DNA of 64,000 bases, taken from Candidatus Latescibacterota bacterium (lineage in GTDB: Bacteria; Krumholzibacteriota; Krumholzibacteriia; JACNKJ01). This document shows, in pieces, positions 16,968 through 26,133 of the stretch (position 1 is its first letter; each line of letters begins with the position of its first letter). The position numbers were made by a program, and so were the translations under genes. The notes beneath the pieces are model-generated. The model was not told where the DNA came from, searched no databases, and saw only the letters and a list, made by a program, of their open reading frames with translations. The stretch spans positions 248,001-312,000 of the forward strand of contig JACKDC010000004.1 of the NCBI GenBank assembly GCA_020633725.1, in the 5' to 3' direction.

Positions 16968-17108
16968 TCAGAAGCCCAGAAAGCCCCAGAACATGATCGC
17001 CAGGGGCACCAGCAGCCAGAGCAGACCCTTGATCAGGAAGAAGAGAAAGCCCAGTGCACCCAGGCGCTTGAGCCAGCGGCGGCCGTTGCGACGAGGCGTG
17101 GGTTCCAT
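16968..17108 (-). CDS. 46-residue single-pass membrane protein
   Basis: A very short gene with a good GGGGAGATGCC ribosome-binding site. The product starts with a basic stretch (RRNGRRWLKR), followed by one long hydrophobic stretch from about residue 18 to the end (FLFFLIKGLLWLL ... FWGFLGF), one or two membrane helices. It lies between pcm (59 nt upstream) and the heme oxygenase gene (10 nt downstream), all on the minus strand. Close spacing suggests co-translation with heme oxygenase. Function unknown; it might anchor or supply a partner at the membrane. Confidence 0.6.
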   Translation of the reverse strand: MEPTPRRNGRRWLKRLGALGFLFFLIKGLLWLLVPLAIMFWGFLGF

Positions 17109-17167
17109 GGCATCTCCCCGGGGTGAGGCCGCCCTCGTGGCGGCGTCGGCGCAGAAGTTAGTCCAGC

Positions 17168-17833
17168 CTAAGCGCGGCTGCCAGGGTTTTCTTCCCCGCG
17201 CAGGGGGACGAAACGCACGGGCAGCAAGCGGCGTTCCCGCAGGCGGTGGCCGTCGCGCTCCACAAGCAGCAGCGACTGCACTTCGTCCACCGGGCCCACC
17301 GGGATGAGCAGGCGGCCGCCGTCGGCGAGCTGGTCGGTCAGCGCCGGCGGGACGCTTGCGGCCGCGGCCGTCACCAGGATCGCCGCGAAGGGGGCGGCCT
17401 CGGGCCAGCCGGCGCGGCCGTCGCCCACGCGCAGGTGGACGTCCCCGCAGCCGGCCTGGCGCAGGGTCTCGGCGGCGCGCGCGGCCAGAACCGGGTCCAG
17501 CTCCACGCTGTAGGTCTCCGCCCCCAGCTGCGCCAGCAGCGCCGCCTGGTAGCCCGAACCGGTGCCGATCTCGAGCACCCGGTCGCCGGCGTGCAGCGCG
17601 GCGGCCTCCAGCATGAGCGCCACGATGTAGGGCTGGCTGATCGTCTGGTCCGGCCCCAGGGGCAGGGGGCTGTCGGCGTAGGCGCGGTCGGCCCACTCGC
17701 GGGGGACGAAACGCTCCCGAGGCAACTCGCCCATGGCGGCGAGCACCCGGGGATCGGCGATGCCCCGGCCCGCTAGCTGCCGCGTGACCATGAGCGCCCG
17801 CGCGCGGTCGAAATCGGTGAACTTCTTGCCCAT
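17168..17833 (-). CDS. pcm: Protein-L-isoaspartate O-methyltransferase
   Basis: Repairs damaged proteins by methylating L-isoaspartyl residues with SAM; cytoplasmic. From the ATG at 17833 it is 221 residues, normal for the family. Hallmarks: ERFVP, AYADSPLPLGPDQTISQPYIVALM (substrate-binding loop), motif I VLEIGTGSGYQAALLAQL, VELDPVLAARA, VGDGRAGWPEAAPFAAILVTAAA, GGRLLIPVG. A GTG at 17890 would add 19 residues but overlaps the divergent opp promoter. No strong ribosome-binding site for either start. Divergent from the opp operon. Confidence 0.92.
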   Translation of the reverse strand: MGKKFTDFDRARALMVTRQLAGRGIADPRVLAAMGELPRERFVPREWADRAYADSPLPLGPDQTISQPYIVALMLEAAALHAGDRVLEIGTGSGYQAALLAQLGAETYSVELDPVLAARAAETLRQAGCGDVHLRVGDGRAGWPEAAPFAAILVTAAAASVPPALTDQLADGGRLLIPVGPVDEVQSLLLVERDGHRLRERRLLPVRFVPLRGEENPGSRA

Positions 17834-17879
17834 AGTTGCGTAGACCCGGATGAATCCGCCACTTAGGCGCCGGGGCCAT

Positions 17880-17908
17880 TTGACCTTCACCCCGGCATCC
17901 GGTAGATT
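17880..17908 (+). promoter_or_regulatory. Promoter of the oligopeptide transporter operon
   Basis: TTGACC (17880-17885), 17 nt, TAGATT (17903-17908). The predicted start is about 30 nt upstream of the ATG at 17945, which has an AGGAGG ribosome-binding site. Confidence 0.6.
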
Positions 17909-17944
17909 CTCCCTTTCCGCATCCTAGCAGGAGGTACCACGACG

Positions 17945-19807
17945 ATGAAGTTGGGACTGCGCGGCCTCGCCGTCACGCTGGTGTTGTTCTTCGCGGTGCA
18001 GGCGCAGGCCGAGCCCGGTGTCCCGGGCGTACCCCCCGAACTGGGCGGTCCCGGCTTCGAGGAGTGGGTGGCGGCGCACCCCGAGGAGGGGTGGGAGACC
18101 CGTGAGGCCACGGTGTCCGGCAACCCGAACGCGGTGAAGGGCGGCCGGCTGCGGATGTCCATCCCCGAGTTCCCCGCCACGCTGCGCACCGAGGGCAAGG
18201 ACTCCAACAGCGTCTTCATCACCTCCGTGGCCGGACTGCTCTACGAACCCCTGCTCACCCTGGATTCGAACACGCTGGAGATCGTGCCCGTGCTGGCCAC
18301 GCACTGGAAGACCTCCGAGGACAAGATGACCTTCAGCTTCCGCATCAACCCGGAGGCGCGCTGGTCCGACGGCGCCGCGGTGACCGCCGACGACGTCACC
18401 GCCACCTGGCGGCTGCTCACCGACGAGGGCATTCTCATGCCCTACACGAACATCCTCTACGGCAAGTACGCGGAGCCGGTGGCGGTGAGCCCCTACCTCT
18501 TCAGCGTGACCACCACCGAGGAGAACTGGCGGCACTTCCTCTACTTCGCCATCTCCATGCGCATCCTGCCGGCGCACATCATCGGCGGACTCGACGGCAG
18601 CGAGTACCTCGAGGAGTTCCAGTTCAAGATGGTGCCCGGCACCGGCCCCTACCTGCTGAAGCAGGAGAACATCGACACGGGCCGCAGCCTCATGCTCACC
18701 CGGCGCACCGACTGGTGGGGCGCGAACCTGCCCGAGAACGCCGGCCTCTACAACTTCGACGAGATCGAGTGGCTCACGATCATGGACGAGCGCCTCGACC
18801 TGGAGAAGTTCAAGAAGGGCGAGCTGGACGTCTACGTGGTCAGCCGCGCGAGCTGGTGGGTGAACGAGTTCAACTACGACGAGGTGGAGCGCGGCGTCTG
18901 CCTCAAGCGGAAGGTCTACAACGAGAAGGTGCAGGGCATCGCCGGGCTGGCGTTCAACATGCGCGAGTGGCCCTTCGACGACATCCGCATCCGCAAGGCC
19001 TTCGCCCACCTCTACGACCGCGACAAGCTCATCGACAAGCTCTTCTACAACGAGTACGAGAAGCTCTACTCCTACTTCCCGGCCAGCGTGTACGAGAATC
19101 CGAACAACGTGCACTACGAGTACGATCCCGAGCTGGCCAAGCAGCTCCTCGCCGAGGCCGGCTACAAGACCCGCAACGCGGACGGCTGGTTGCAGAACGA
19201 CAAGGGCGAGATCATCGAGCTCACGCTCACCTTCGACACGCCGAGCTGGGAGCGCATCCACACGGTGCTGCAGGAGGATCTGCAGAAGGCCGGCATCAAG
19301 CTGAACCTGAAGCAGCTCACGTCGATCACGCAGTTCCAGAACAACATGGACCACAACTTCAAGCTGGCCTTCCAGAGCTGGGGCGGCCTCTTCTGGCCCA
19401 ACCCGAACAGCTCCTTCCACTCCACCACGGCCGACCAGACGCCCTCGACGAACATCACCGGCGTGAAGGACGCCATGATCGACTCGCTGGCAACGCTCTA
19501 CGACGAGGAGTACGACCCGGCCCTGCGCGTGGACTACATCAAGCAGATCGATCGCCGCCTCTCCGAGATCTGCCCCTACGGGCTCGCCTGGTACGGTCCC
19601 TTCCAGCGCGTGGTGTTCTGGAACAAGTTCGGCTACCCGGACGGCTACCTCGGCCGCACGGGCGACTACCTGGCCATCCAGACCTACTGGTACGTGGATC
19701 CCGCGAAGGAGAAGGCCATGGAAGAGGCCATCGCGGATCCGTCGAAGCGGCTGCCGACGGGCGAGGTCGAGGACAAGTACTGGCTGCGCAAGCTGGGCAA
19801 GCTCTAG
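17945..19807 (+). CDS. Oligopeptide/dipeptide ABC transporter, periplasmic substrate-binding protein (SBP_bac_5)
   Basis: 620 residues with a signal peptide ending QAQAE. Family 5 binding protein: the segment VAGLLYEPLLTLDSNTLEIVPVLATHW, FSFRINPEARWSDGAAVTADDVTATWRLL (the SBP_5 signature, read in two parts), GTGPYLLKQ, and AFNMREWPFDDIRIRKAFAHLYDRDKLID. It resembles YejA-type proteins, which carry peptides, more than DppA (for example NVHYEYDPELAKQLLAEAGY). First gene of a five-gene operon with two permeases and two ATPases, so it delivers peptide-like substrate to that importer. Confidence 0.9.
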   Translation: MKLGLRGLAVTLVLFFAVQAQAEPGVPGVPPELGGPGFEEWVAAHPEEGWETREATVSGNPNAVKGGRLRMSIPEFPATLRTEGKDSNSVFITSVAGLLYEPLLTLDSNTLEIVPVLATHWKTSEDKMTFSFRINPEARWSDGAAVTADDVTATWRLLTDEGILMPYTNILYGKYAEPVAVSPYLFSVTTTEENWRHFLYFAISMRILPAHIIGGLDGSEYLEEFQFKMVPGTGPYLLKQENIDTGRSLMLTRRTDWWGANLPENAGLYNFDEIEWLTIMDERLDLEKFKKGELDVYVVSRASWWVNEFNYDEVERGVCLKRKVYNEKVQGIAGLAFNMREWPFDDIRIRKAFAHLYDRDKLIDKLFYNEYEKLYSYFPASVYENPNNVHYEYDPELAKQLLAEAGYKTRNADGWLQNDKGEIIELTLTFDTPSWERIHTVLQEDLQKAGIKLNLKQLTSITQFQNNMDHNFKLAFQSWGGLFWPNPNSSFHSTTADQTPSTNITGVKDAMIDSLATLYDEEYDPALRVDYIKQIDRRLSEICPYGLAWYGPFQRVVFWNKFGYPDGYLGRTGDYLAIQTYWYVDPAKEKAMEEAIADPSKRLPTGEVEDKYWLRKLGKL

Positions 19808-19822
19808 TCCCGGCCGCGTACG

Positions 19823-21316
19823 ATGACCAGCTACTTCATCCGGCGCTTTCTGCTCATCATCCCCACCTTCCTGGGGATCACCGTGCTGGTGTTCACCATC
19901 ATGCAGCTCGTGCCCGGCGGTCCGCTGGAGCAGGAGCTGCTGAAGCTGCAGGCCGGCATGATGATGGGCGGCGAGGCGGCGGGCGGCGGGGACATGAACC
20001 AGGTGGGCGGGATCGAGATCCCGCCGGCCGCGCTCGAGGAGATGCGGCGCTTCTACGGCTTCGACAAGCCGATCCACATCCGCTATCTGCGCTGGCTCGG
20101 TCTCTGGCCACGGGAGATGGACGGCGTCACGCTCACCCCGAACGAGTGGAAGAAGATCAGCAAGGGCGTGCGGGCGCGCGCCGTGCCCACGGGCGCCGGC
20201 GATGGCGCCGACGCCTACCAGCTCGAGTGGGACTACAGCGACCTGCTCGAGCGCTGGCAGGTGGCCGAGGTCCTGCCGCCGGCGGAGGGCGCGAGCGACT
20301 CGACCGTGATCGTCGCCTGGCTCAAGTTCAAGGGTGCCTGGGTGCGCAAGATGGAGGACAGCACCGCCGTCCAGCCCGGCCACTGGACCACGCTGCCGGG
20401 CGAGGTCCGCGCCCGCGTGGATCGCGGCGACGAGGGCTGGAAGGTGACCCTCGACACCGACGCGGTGAACGCGAAGTGGAAGATCACCGAGGTCACTCCC
20501 CCCGATGACAGCAATCCCGCACCGCGCATCGTCGTCGCCTGGACGCGCTTCAGCGGCCTGCTCACCGGCGACCTGGGCCGCAGCTACGTCTACGCGGAGC
20601 CGGTGGGGGCGGTCATCAAGAAGCGCTTCCCGGTGTCGATCTACTTCGGGCTGACGGGCTTCCTGCTCTCCTACCTCGTCTGCATTCCCCTCGGCGTCTT
20701 CAAGGCCATCAAGCACACCAGCCGCTTCGACGTGGCCACCAGCGCCGTGGTCTTCCTCGGCTACTCCATCCCCGGCTGGGCGCTCGGCGCGGTGCTGCTG
20801 GTGCTCTTCGGCGGTGGAAGCTTCTGGAACGTCTTCCCGCTCGGCGAATTCCGCAGCGCGGGCTGGGAGACCTTCAGCACCTGGCACAAGATCACCGACC
20901 AGCTGCACCACACCATCCTGCCGGTGGTGGCCTACATGGTGGGCAGCTTCGCCACGCTGACCGTGGTGATGAAGAACTCGCTCCTGGAGAACCTGGGTCA
21001 GGACTACGTGCGCACGGCCTTCGCGAAGGGCCTGCACGAGCGGCGCGTGGTCTTCGTGCACGCCCTGCGCAACAGCCTCATCCCCATCGCCACGGGCCTG
21101 GGCCATCTGCTCAGCCTGATCCTGGCGGGGAGCTACCTCATCGAGAAGGTCTTCAACATCCAGGGCTTCGGCCTGCTGGGCTTCACCAGCATCATCAAGC
21201 GCGACTATCCGGTGGTGCTGGGCATCCTCGTCATCGGCTCGCTGCTCAGGCTCTTCGGCAACATCTTCAGCGACATTCTCTACGCGGTCATCGACCCGCG
21301 CATCCGCTTCAAGTAG
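19823..21316 (+). CDS. Peptide ABC transporter permease (OppB/YejB type) with large periplasmic insertion
   Basis: Inner-membrane permease with the family N-terminus (MTSYFIRRFLLIIPTFLGIT, TM1) and C-terminal BPD_transp_1 domain (GFLLSYLVCIPLGV, SIPGWALGAVLLVLFGG, and the EAA-like segment DYVRTAFAKGLHERRVVFVHALRNSL). At 497 residues it is about 130-180 longer than usual. The extra ~150 residues (about 95-243) replace the short TM1-TM2 loop, are Trp/Val/Thr-rich and look like two similar beta units (WQVAEVLPP ... VIVAWLKFKG and WKITEVTPP ... IVVAWTRFSG). They then rejoin the conserved LTGDLGRSYVY. The insertion should face the periplasm. Confidence 0.88.
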   Translation: MTSYFIRRFLLIIPTFLGITVLVFTIMQLVPGGPLEQELLKLQAGMMMGGEAAGGGDMNQVGGIEIPPAALEEMRRFYGFDKPIHIRYLRWLGLWPREMDGVTLTPNEWKKISKGVRARAVPTGAGDGADAYQLEWDYSDLLERWQVAEVLPPAEGASDSTVIVAWLKFKGAWVRKMEDSTAVQPGHWTTLPGEVRARVDRGDEGWKVTLDTDAVNAKWKITEVTPPDDSNPAPRIVVAWTRFSGLLTGDLGRSYVYAEPVGAVIKKRFPVSIYFGLTGFLLSYLVCIPLGVFKAIKHTSRFDVATSAVVFLGYSIPGWALGAVLLVLFGGGSFWNVFPLGEFRSAGWETFSTWHKITDQLHHTILPVVAYMVGSFATLTVVMKNSLLENLGQDYVRTAFAKGLHERRVVFVHALRNSLIPIATGLGHLLSLILAGSYLIEKVFNIQGFGLLGFTSIIKRDYPVVLGILVIGSLLRLFGNIFSDILYAVIDPRIRFK

Positions 21317-21323
21317 GGGAGTG

Positions 21324-22385
21324 ATGGCCACGCGCACCGACGACAGGCAGCAGGTCAGCGTCTCGATCTTCCGGAAGCGCCTGCGCAAGTTCCGCAAGAT
21401 CAAGCGGGGCTACTACTCCTTCGTGATCCTGCTCACGCTCTACGCCGTGAGCTTCCTGCTGCCCGTGCTCGTGAACAACAAGGCCATCGTGGTGCGCTAC
21501 GAGGGCAAGACCTACTGGCCGCTGCTGCACTTCTACCCGTCGACGACCTTCGGTCTCGACAGCGGCGAAGAGCCGGACTACCGCGAACTGCGGGCGACCC
21601 TGGCAGAGAACGGCCGCGGCTTCGCGCTGATGCCGCCCTATCCGTTCCATCCCAACGAATCGCTGCTCGACCTGCCCGGCGAGCCGCCGCACCACCCCAG
21701 CCGCGCGCACTGGTGCGGCACGGACAACCGCGGCCGCGACGTCTTCGCGCGCCTGCTCTACGGCTTCCGCATCTCCATCAGCTTCGCGCTGATCACCACG
21801 CTGGTGGCCTACGCGGTGGGCATCTCGATCGGCGCCATGCTGGGCTACTTCGGCGGGCGCTTCGACATCACCGTGCAGCGCTTCATCGAGATCTGGAGCT
21901 CGATGCCCTTCCTCTACACGATGATCATCATCAGCTCGATCCTGCAGCCCAACTTCGCGCTGCTGGTGCTGGTGCTGACGCTCTTCGGCTGGATGGGCAT
22001 GACCTACTACGTGCGCGGCGAGTTCTATCGGGAGAAGGCGAAGGACTACGTGGCCGCGGCCATCGCCATGGGCGCGAGCAGCCGGCAGGTGATCTTCCGG
22101 CACATCCTGCCCAACGCGTTGACGCCGGTGGTGAGCTTCGCGCCCTTCGCGGTGGTGGGCTACATCGGCTCGCTGGTGAGCCTCGACTACCTGGGCTTCG
22201 GCCTGGCGCCGCCCACCCCGAGCTGGGGCCAGCTCGTGCAACAGGGCATGGACGACGTCACCACCGCCTGGTGGCTGGTCCTCACGCCCCTGGCCGCGCT
22301 CTTCTTCACCCTGCTCATGGTGACCTTCATCGGCGAGGCCGTGCGCGAGGCCTTCGACCCCAAGGTCTTCTCGAGGTTGCGCTAG
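21324..22385 (+). CDS. Peptide ABC transporter permease (OppC/YejE type)
   Basis: 353 residues. Starts with an N-terminal basic region and TM1 (YYSFVILLTLYAVSFLLPVLV), then a periplasmic segment with KTYWPLLHFYPSTTFG, typical of YejE. HWCGTDNRGRDVFARLLYGFRIS is the OppC hallmark. EAA loop: KAKDYVAAAIAMGASSRQVIFRHILPNAL. The ATG at 21324 is preferred over the adjacent in-frame GTG at 21321 because GGGGAGTG then forms the ribosome-binding site. Forms the channel with the preceding permease. Confidence 0.9.
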   Translation: MATRTDDRQQVSVSIFRKRLRKFRKIKRGYYSFVILLTLYAVSFLLPVLVNNKAIVVRYEGKTYWPLLHFYPSTTFGLDSGEEPDYRELRATLAENGRGFALMPPYPFHPNESLLDLPGEPPHHPSRAHWCGTDNRGRDVFARLLYGFRISISFALITTLVAYAVGISIGAMLGYFGGRFDITVQRFIEIWSSMPFLYTMIIISSILQPNFALLVLVLTLFGWMGMTYYVRGEFYREKAKDYVAAAIAMGASSRQVIFRHILPNALTPVVSFAPFAVVGYIGSLVSLDYLGFGLAPPTPSWGQLVQQGMDDVTTAWWLVLTPLAALFFTLLMVTFIGEAVREAFDPKVFSRLR

Positions 22386-22386
22386 C

Positions 22387-23390
<1,004 letters not shown>

Positions 23391-23394
<4 letters not shown>

Positions 23395-24431
23395 GCCGGG
23401 GCAAGCCTCAGGTCGCGACGTCGGGCGAGCTGCTGCGGGTGGAGAACCTGGACGTCCGCTATCCCATCTTCGGCGGCGTGATGCTGCGCAAGGTGGCCGA
23501 GGTCCACGCGGTGGACGACGTGAGCTTCGCCGTTCGACCGGGCGAGACGCTCGGTCTGGTGGGGGAGTCCGGCTGCGGCAAGAGCACGGTGGGGCGCGCG
23601 CTGCTGAACATCCTGTGGACGACGGCGCCGGACGTGGAGATCAAGGGCCACGCCTACTTCAACGCGGACGGCCGCGCGGTGGACCTACTGCCGCTGAACC
23701 GACGGCAGATGCGGCCCTACCGCAGCGAGCTGCAGATGATCTTCCAGGACCCCTACAGCTCGCTGAATCCGCGCCTCACCGTTGGACAGATCATCGAGGA
23801 ACCCCTGACCCTACACAGGTCCGGCATGGGGCGCGCCGAGCGCATCGAGCGCGTGGGCTGGCTGCTGGACAAGGTGGGCCTCAGCGCCGAGCAGAGCCAC
23901 CGCTACCCGCACGAGTTCTCGGGCGGACAGCGCCAGCGCATCGGGTTTGCGCGCGCGCTGGCCACCAACCCCAAGCTCATCATCGCCGACGAGCCCGTCA
24001 GCGCCCTGGACGTGTCCATCCAGGCGCAGGTCATCAACCTGCTCATGGACCTGCAGCAGGAGTTCGGGCTCACCTACGTCTTCATCGCGCACGACCTCAG
24101 CGTCGTGGTGCACATCAGCACGCGCATCGCGGTGATGTACCTGGGCTGCATCGTCGAGATCGGCGACGCGAAGGACGTCTACCACCGCCCGCTGCATCCC
24201 TACAGCAAGGCGCTGCTCAGCGCCGTGCCGCGGCCGGATCCCAGCAAGGCGGGCAAGGCGAAGCGGATCATCCTCAAGGGCGACGTGCCTACGCCCATCA
24301 ACAAGCCCAGCGGCTGTGCCTTCCGCACGCGCTGTCCGATCGCGAAGCCCGACTGCGCCGCGGCGCGCCCGCCGCTGGTGGAGGTCAATCCCGGGCATTT
24401 CGCGGCGTGTCCGTACCACGCGGAGATGTAG
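23391..24431 (+). CDS. Peptide ABC transporter ATP-binding protein (OppF type)
   Basis: 346 residues from a GTG overlapping the previous stop by 4 nt. Walker A GESGCGKSTVGRALL, Q-loop IFQDPYSSLNPRLTVG, signature FSGGQRQRIGFARAL, Walker B LIIADEPVSALD, H-loop AHDLSVV. The C-terminal CAFRTRCPIAKPDCA cysteine motif is also typical. Between Walker A and the Q-loop it carries a short insertion with FNADGRAVDLLPLN, seen in OppF/DppF proteins. Last gene of the operon; no terminator recognised after it. Confidence 0.93.
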
Positions 24432-24597
24432 GCGTAGGTACTACCAAGCAGTCGTCTTTGACCGTCTCCACGTCGGTAGGCAACTCAGATGGCCCCAGCG
24501 ATTGAATGATGGTCGAGCTTGCCAGCTCACTTTTGCGGTCTCGGCATGTGACGGAAGAAGGTCCAGGAGTAGCGGTAGACCCGGAGGCACCAGTGAG

Positions 24598-25419
24598 GTG
24601 ACCACCCACGAACTCCATTTCGTGGCTCAACTTATTCTCTGCCTCTGCTGGACTGCAAGCACGGGCGCCGTCGCCCCATTGAGGGCCGCGGAGCAGAGCC
24701 GGCCCGTTCAAGCAGACACTTTGGCATTGAATACGTCTGGGTCAGGATTCGAGGCGACGGGCCTGAGGAACTACCGTGTCTTCCGGTGCGGCACAGCAGT
24801 CGATAGCGTGAAGAGCATCTTTCCTGGCTTGCTCAACCCTCAGAATGCCGACGCAGAAGGAAGCTACAGGCCGCTGAACGCCATGATGGACATCAGGGTA
24901 CCTGAGTTGGACTACATGCTGGATGGGTTCGATCCGGATTCGATTCTTCCTGGAACGAAAGCCTATCAAAGCATCCGCGGAGTGATCATGGCGAGTCCCG
25001 AGATGCAGAACATCCTCGACGGAAACAGCCTCTTCTACCAGGTGTCGCTTGACCCGAACGCGATTTCATTCCAGGCATTCGAGGTGAGCTTCCCTTGGAC
25101 GAGAAGTACTGTTAGTGCCAAGGGTGAAGCGTCCAATTGCGAGGAAAGTGTGCGGTTCACAAAGGCTGCATATGAAGCGGGTTGCGAGTTCGCGAAGACG
25201 ATGAACCGTCGGGCGTGGTCCCCGGGGACGACTCTGGACTACAAACTCGCCAACGATGTGGATTTCTATTCGGTGTCGGCGCTCACCAGGACCAGCAAGG
25301 ACACTGCCGCCGGGACCGTATCCCTCTTGGTGTTACTCTACAGCGTAGAGGACGAGGCACTCGTTGCTGAGTCCATGCCAGCGGTTAGCTACCGGCGCCG
25401 TGCTTTCAGCCGCCCCTGA
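24598..25419 (+). CDS. Exported protein of unknown function, lower-GC gene
   Basis: About 273 residues from a GTG at 24598, picked because a signal-peptide-like stretch (FVAQLILCLCWTASTGAVA) follows it; a GGAGG lies about 10 nt upstream. The open frame itself begins at 24316 inside oppF, but its first part is Arg-rich shadow. The mature part has SIFPGLLNPQ, YRPLNAMMDIRVPELDYMLDGFDPDSI, and a C-terminal half with ESVRFTKAAYEAGCEFAKTMNRR. I recognise no family. Base composition is visibly lower in GC than the opp operon, suggesting later acquisition. The start is uncertain. Confidence 0.5.
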   Translation: MTTHELHFVAQLILCLCWTASTGAVAPLRAAEQSRPVQADTLALNTSGSGFEATGLRNYRVFRCGTAVDSVKSIFPGLLNPQNADAEGSYRPLNAMMDIRVPELDYMLDGFDPDSILPGTKAYQSIRGVIMASPEMQNILDGNSLFYQVSLDPNAISFQAFEVSFPWTRSTVSAKGEASNCEESVRFTKAAYEAGCEFAKTMNRRAWSPGTTLDYKLANDVDFYSVSALTRTSKDTAAGTVSLLVLLYSVEDEALVAESMPAVSYRRRAFSRP

Positions 25420-25477
25420 GTTCGGCGGGCCAGATCGAGTGTCTTCAGCCCTGGGATCCCAGAACAACAGGCGCTCT

Positions 25478-25975
25478 CTACTCCCAGAACGTCACGACGC
25501 CCGCCGGCAGGCTGTCGGCGAAGGCCTCGAGGCGGAACTTGCCGCCGGGGCCGTCGGTGGCGCTCAGCCTGAGGCCGTAGACCATGGGCTCGAGGCGGCC
25601 GAGGGCGAAGACGTCCTGCAGCGAGTCGTTCTCCGCGTAGATCTTGATCTCCAGCGCGCAGGTGTCGCGCACGAAGGCGAAGACCGTGGGCATGCTGGAG
25701 AAGGGCGACGGGATCGTCTGGTAGCAGACCCGCGCCTTGGCCTCGAGGTCGTAGCCCTCGCAGGGAGGGTCGTAGTTGTGCAGCGCGGGGACCATGTTCA
25801 CCGAGCCGAGGGTGACGTGGTGGGCGGCGCCGGTCGTGTCCACGAGCGTCGGGCCGAACATCGGGCCGCGGGGCTGGGCGAAGTCCCAGATGTCCGTGGA
25901 GTCCGGCGCCACCTCCGCGCCGGCCGCAGGCGACAGCAGGAGCAGGGGAAGCAGCGCGAGTAGCAGAGCCTTCAC
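25478..25975 (-). CDS. Small exported protein of unknown function
   Basis: 165 residues from a GTG with GGAGG 9 nt upstream. Clean signal peptide (MKALLLALLPLLLLSPAAGA). The mature part has two Cys in PPCEGYDLEAKARVCYQTIP and one in RDTCALEIKIY, and ends in the beta-rich segment LEPMVYGLRLSATDGPGG. No recognised family. It is convergent with the preceding orphan gene (58-nt gap) and divergent from the VCBS-repeat gene. Confidence 0.65.
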   Translation of the reverse strand: MKALLLALLPLLLLSPAAGAEVAPDSTDIWDFAQPRGPMFGPTLVDTTGAAHHVTLGSVNMVPALHNYDPPCEGYDLEAKARVCYQTIPSPFSSMPTVFAFVRDTCALEIKIYAENDSLQDVFALGRLEPMVYGLRLSATDGPGGKFRLEAFADSLPAGVVTFWE

Positions 25976-26020
25976 TGCGTGTCCTCCGGGTGTGGGCCTT
26001 CGAAGCCCCGCTGGCGTGGG

Positions 26021-26049
26021 ATCCTAGGGACCGGGACTCCCGCGGTCAA
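26021..26049 (-). promoter_or_regulatory. Promoter for the small exported protein gene
   Basis: On the minus strand TTGACC (26049-26044), 17 nt, TAGGAT (26026-26021); about 40 nt of leader before the GTG at 25975. Confidence 0.6.
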
Positions 26050-26096
26050 GCGCCCTCGGCGCCGTCTGTCCAGGTCCATCCCAGCAAGGACTGTGC

Positions 26097-26102
26097 TACA
26101 AT
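26097..26102 (+). promoter_or_regulatory. Extended -10 box of the VCBS-repeat gene
   Basis: TGCTACAAT, identical to the box at 15062 and 31 nt upstream of the ATG at 26134. No good -35. Confidence 0.45.
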
Positions 26103-26133
26103 TGTGGCGAACCGCCGGACAGGGGGGACCACG

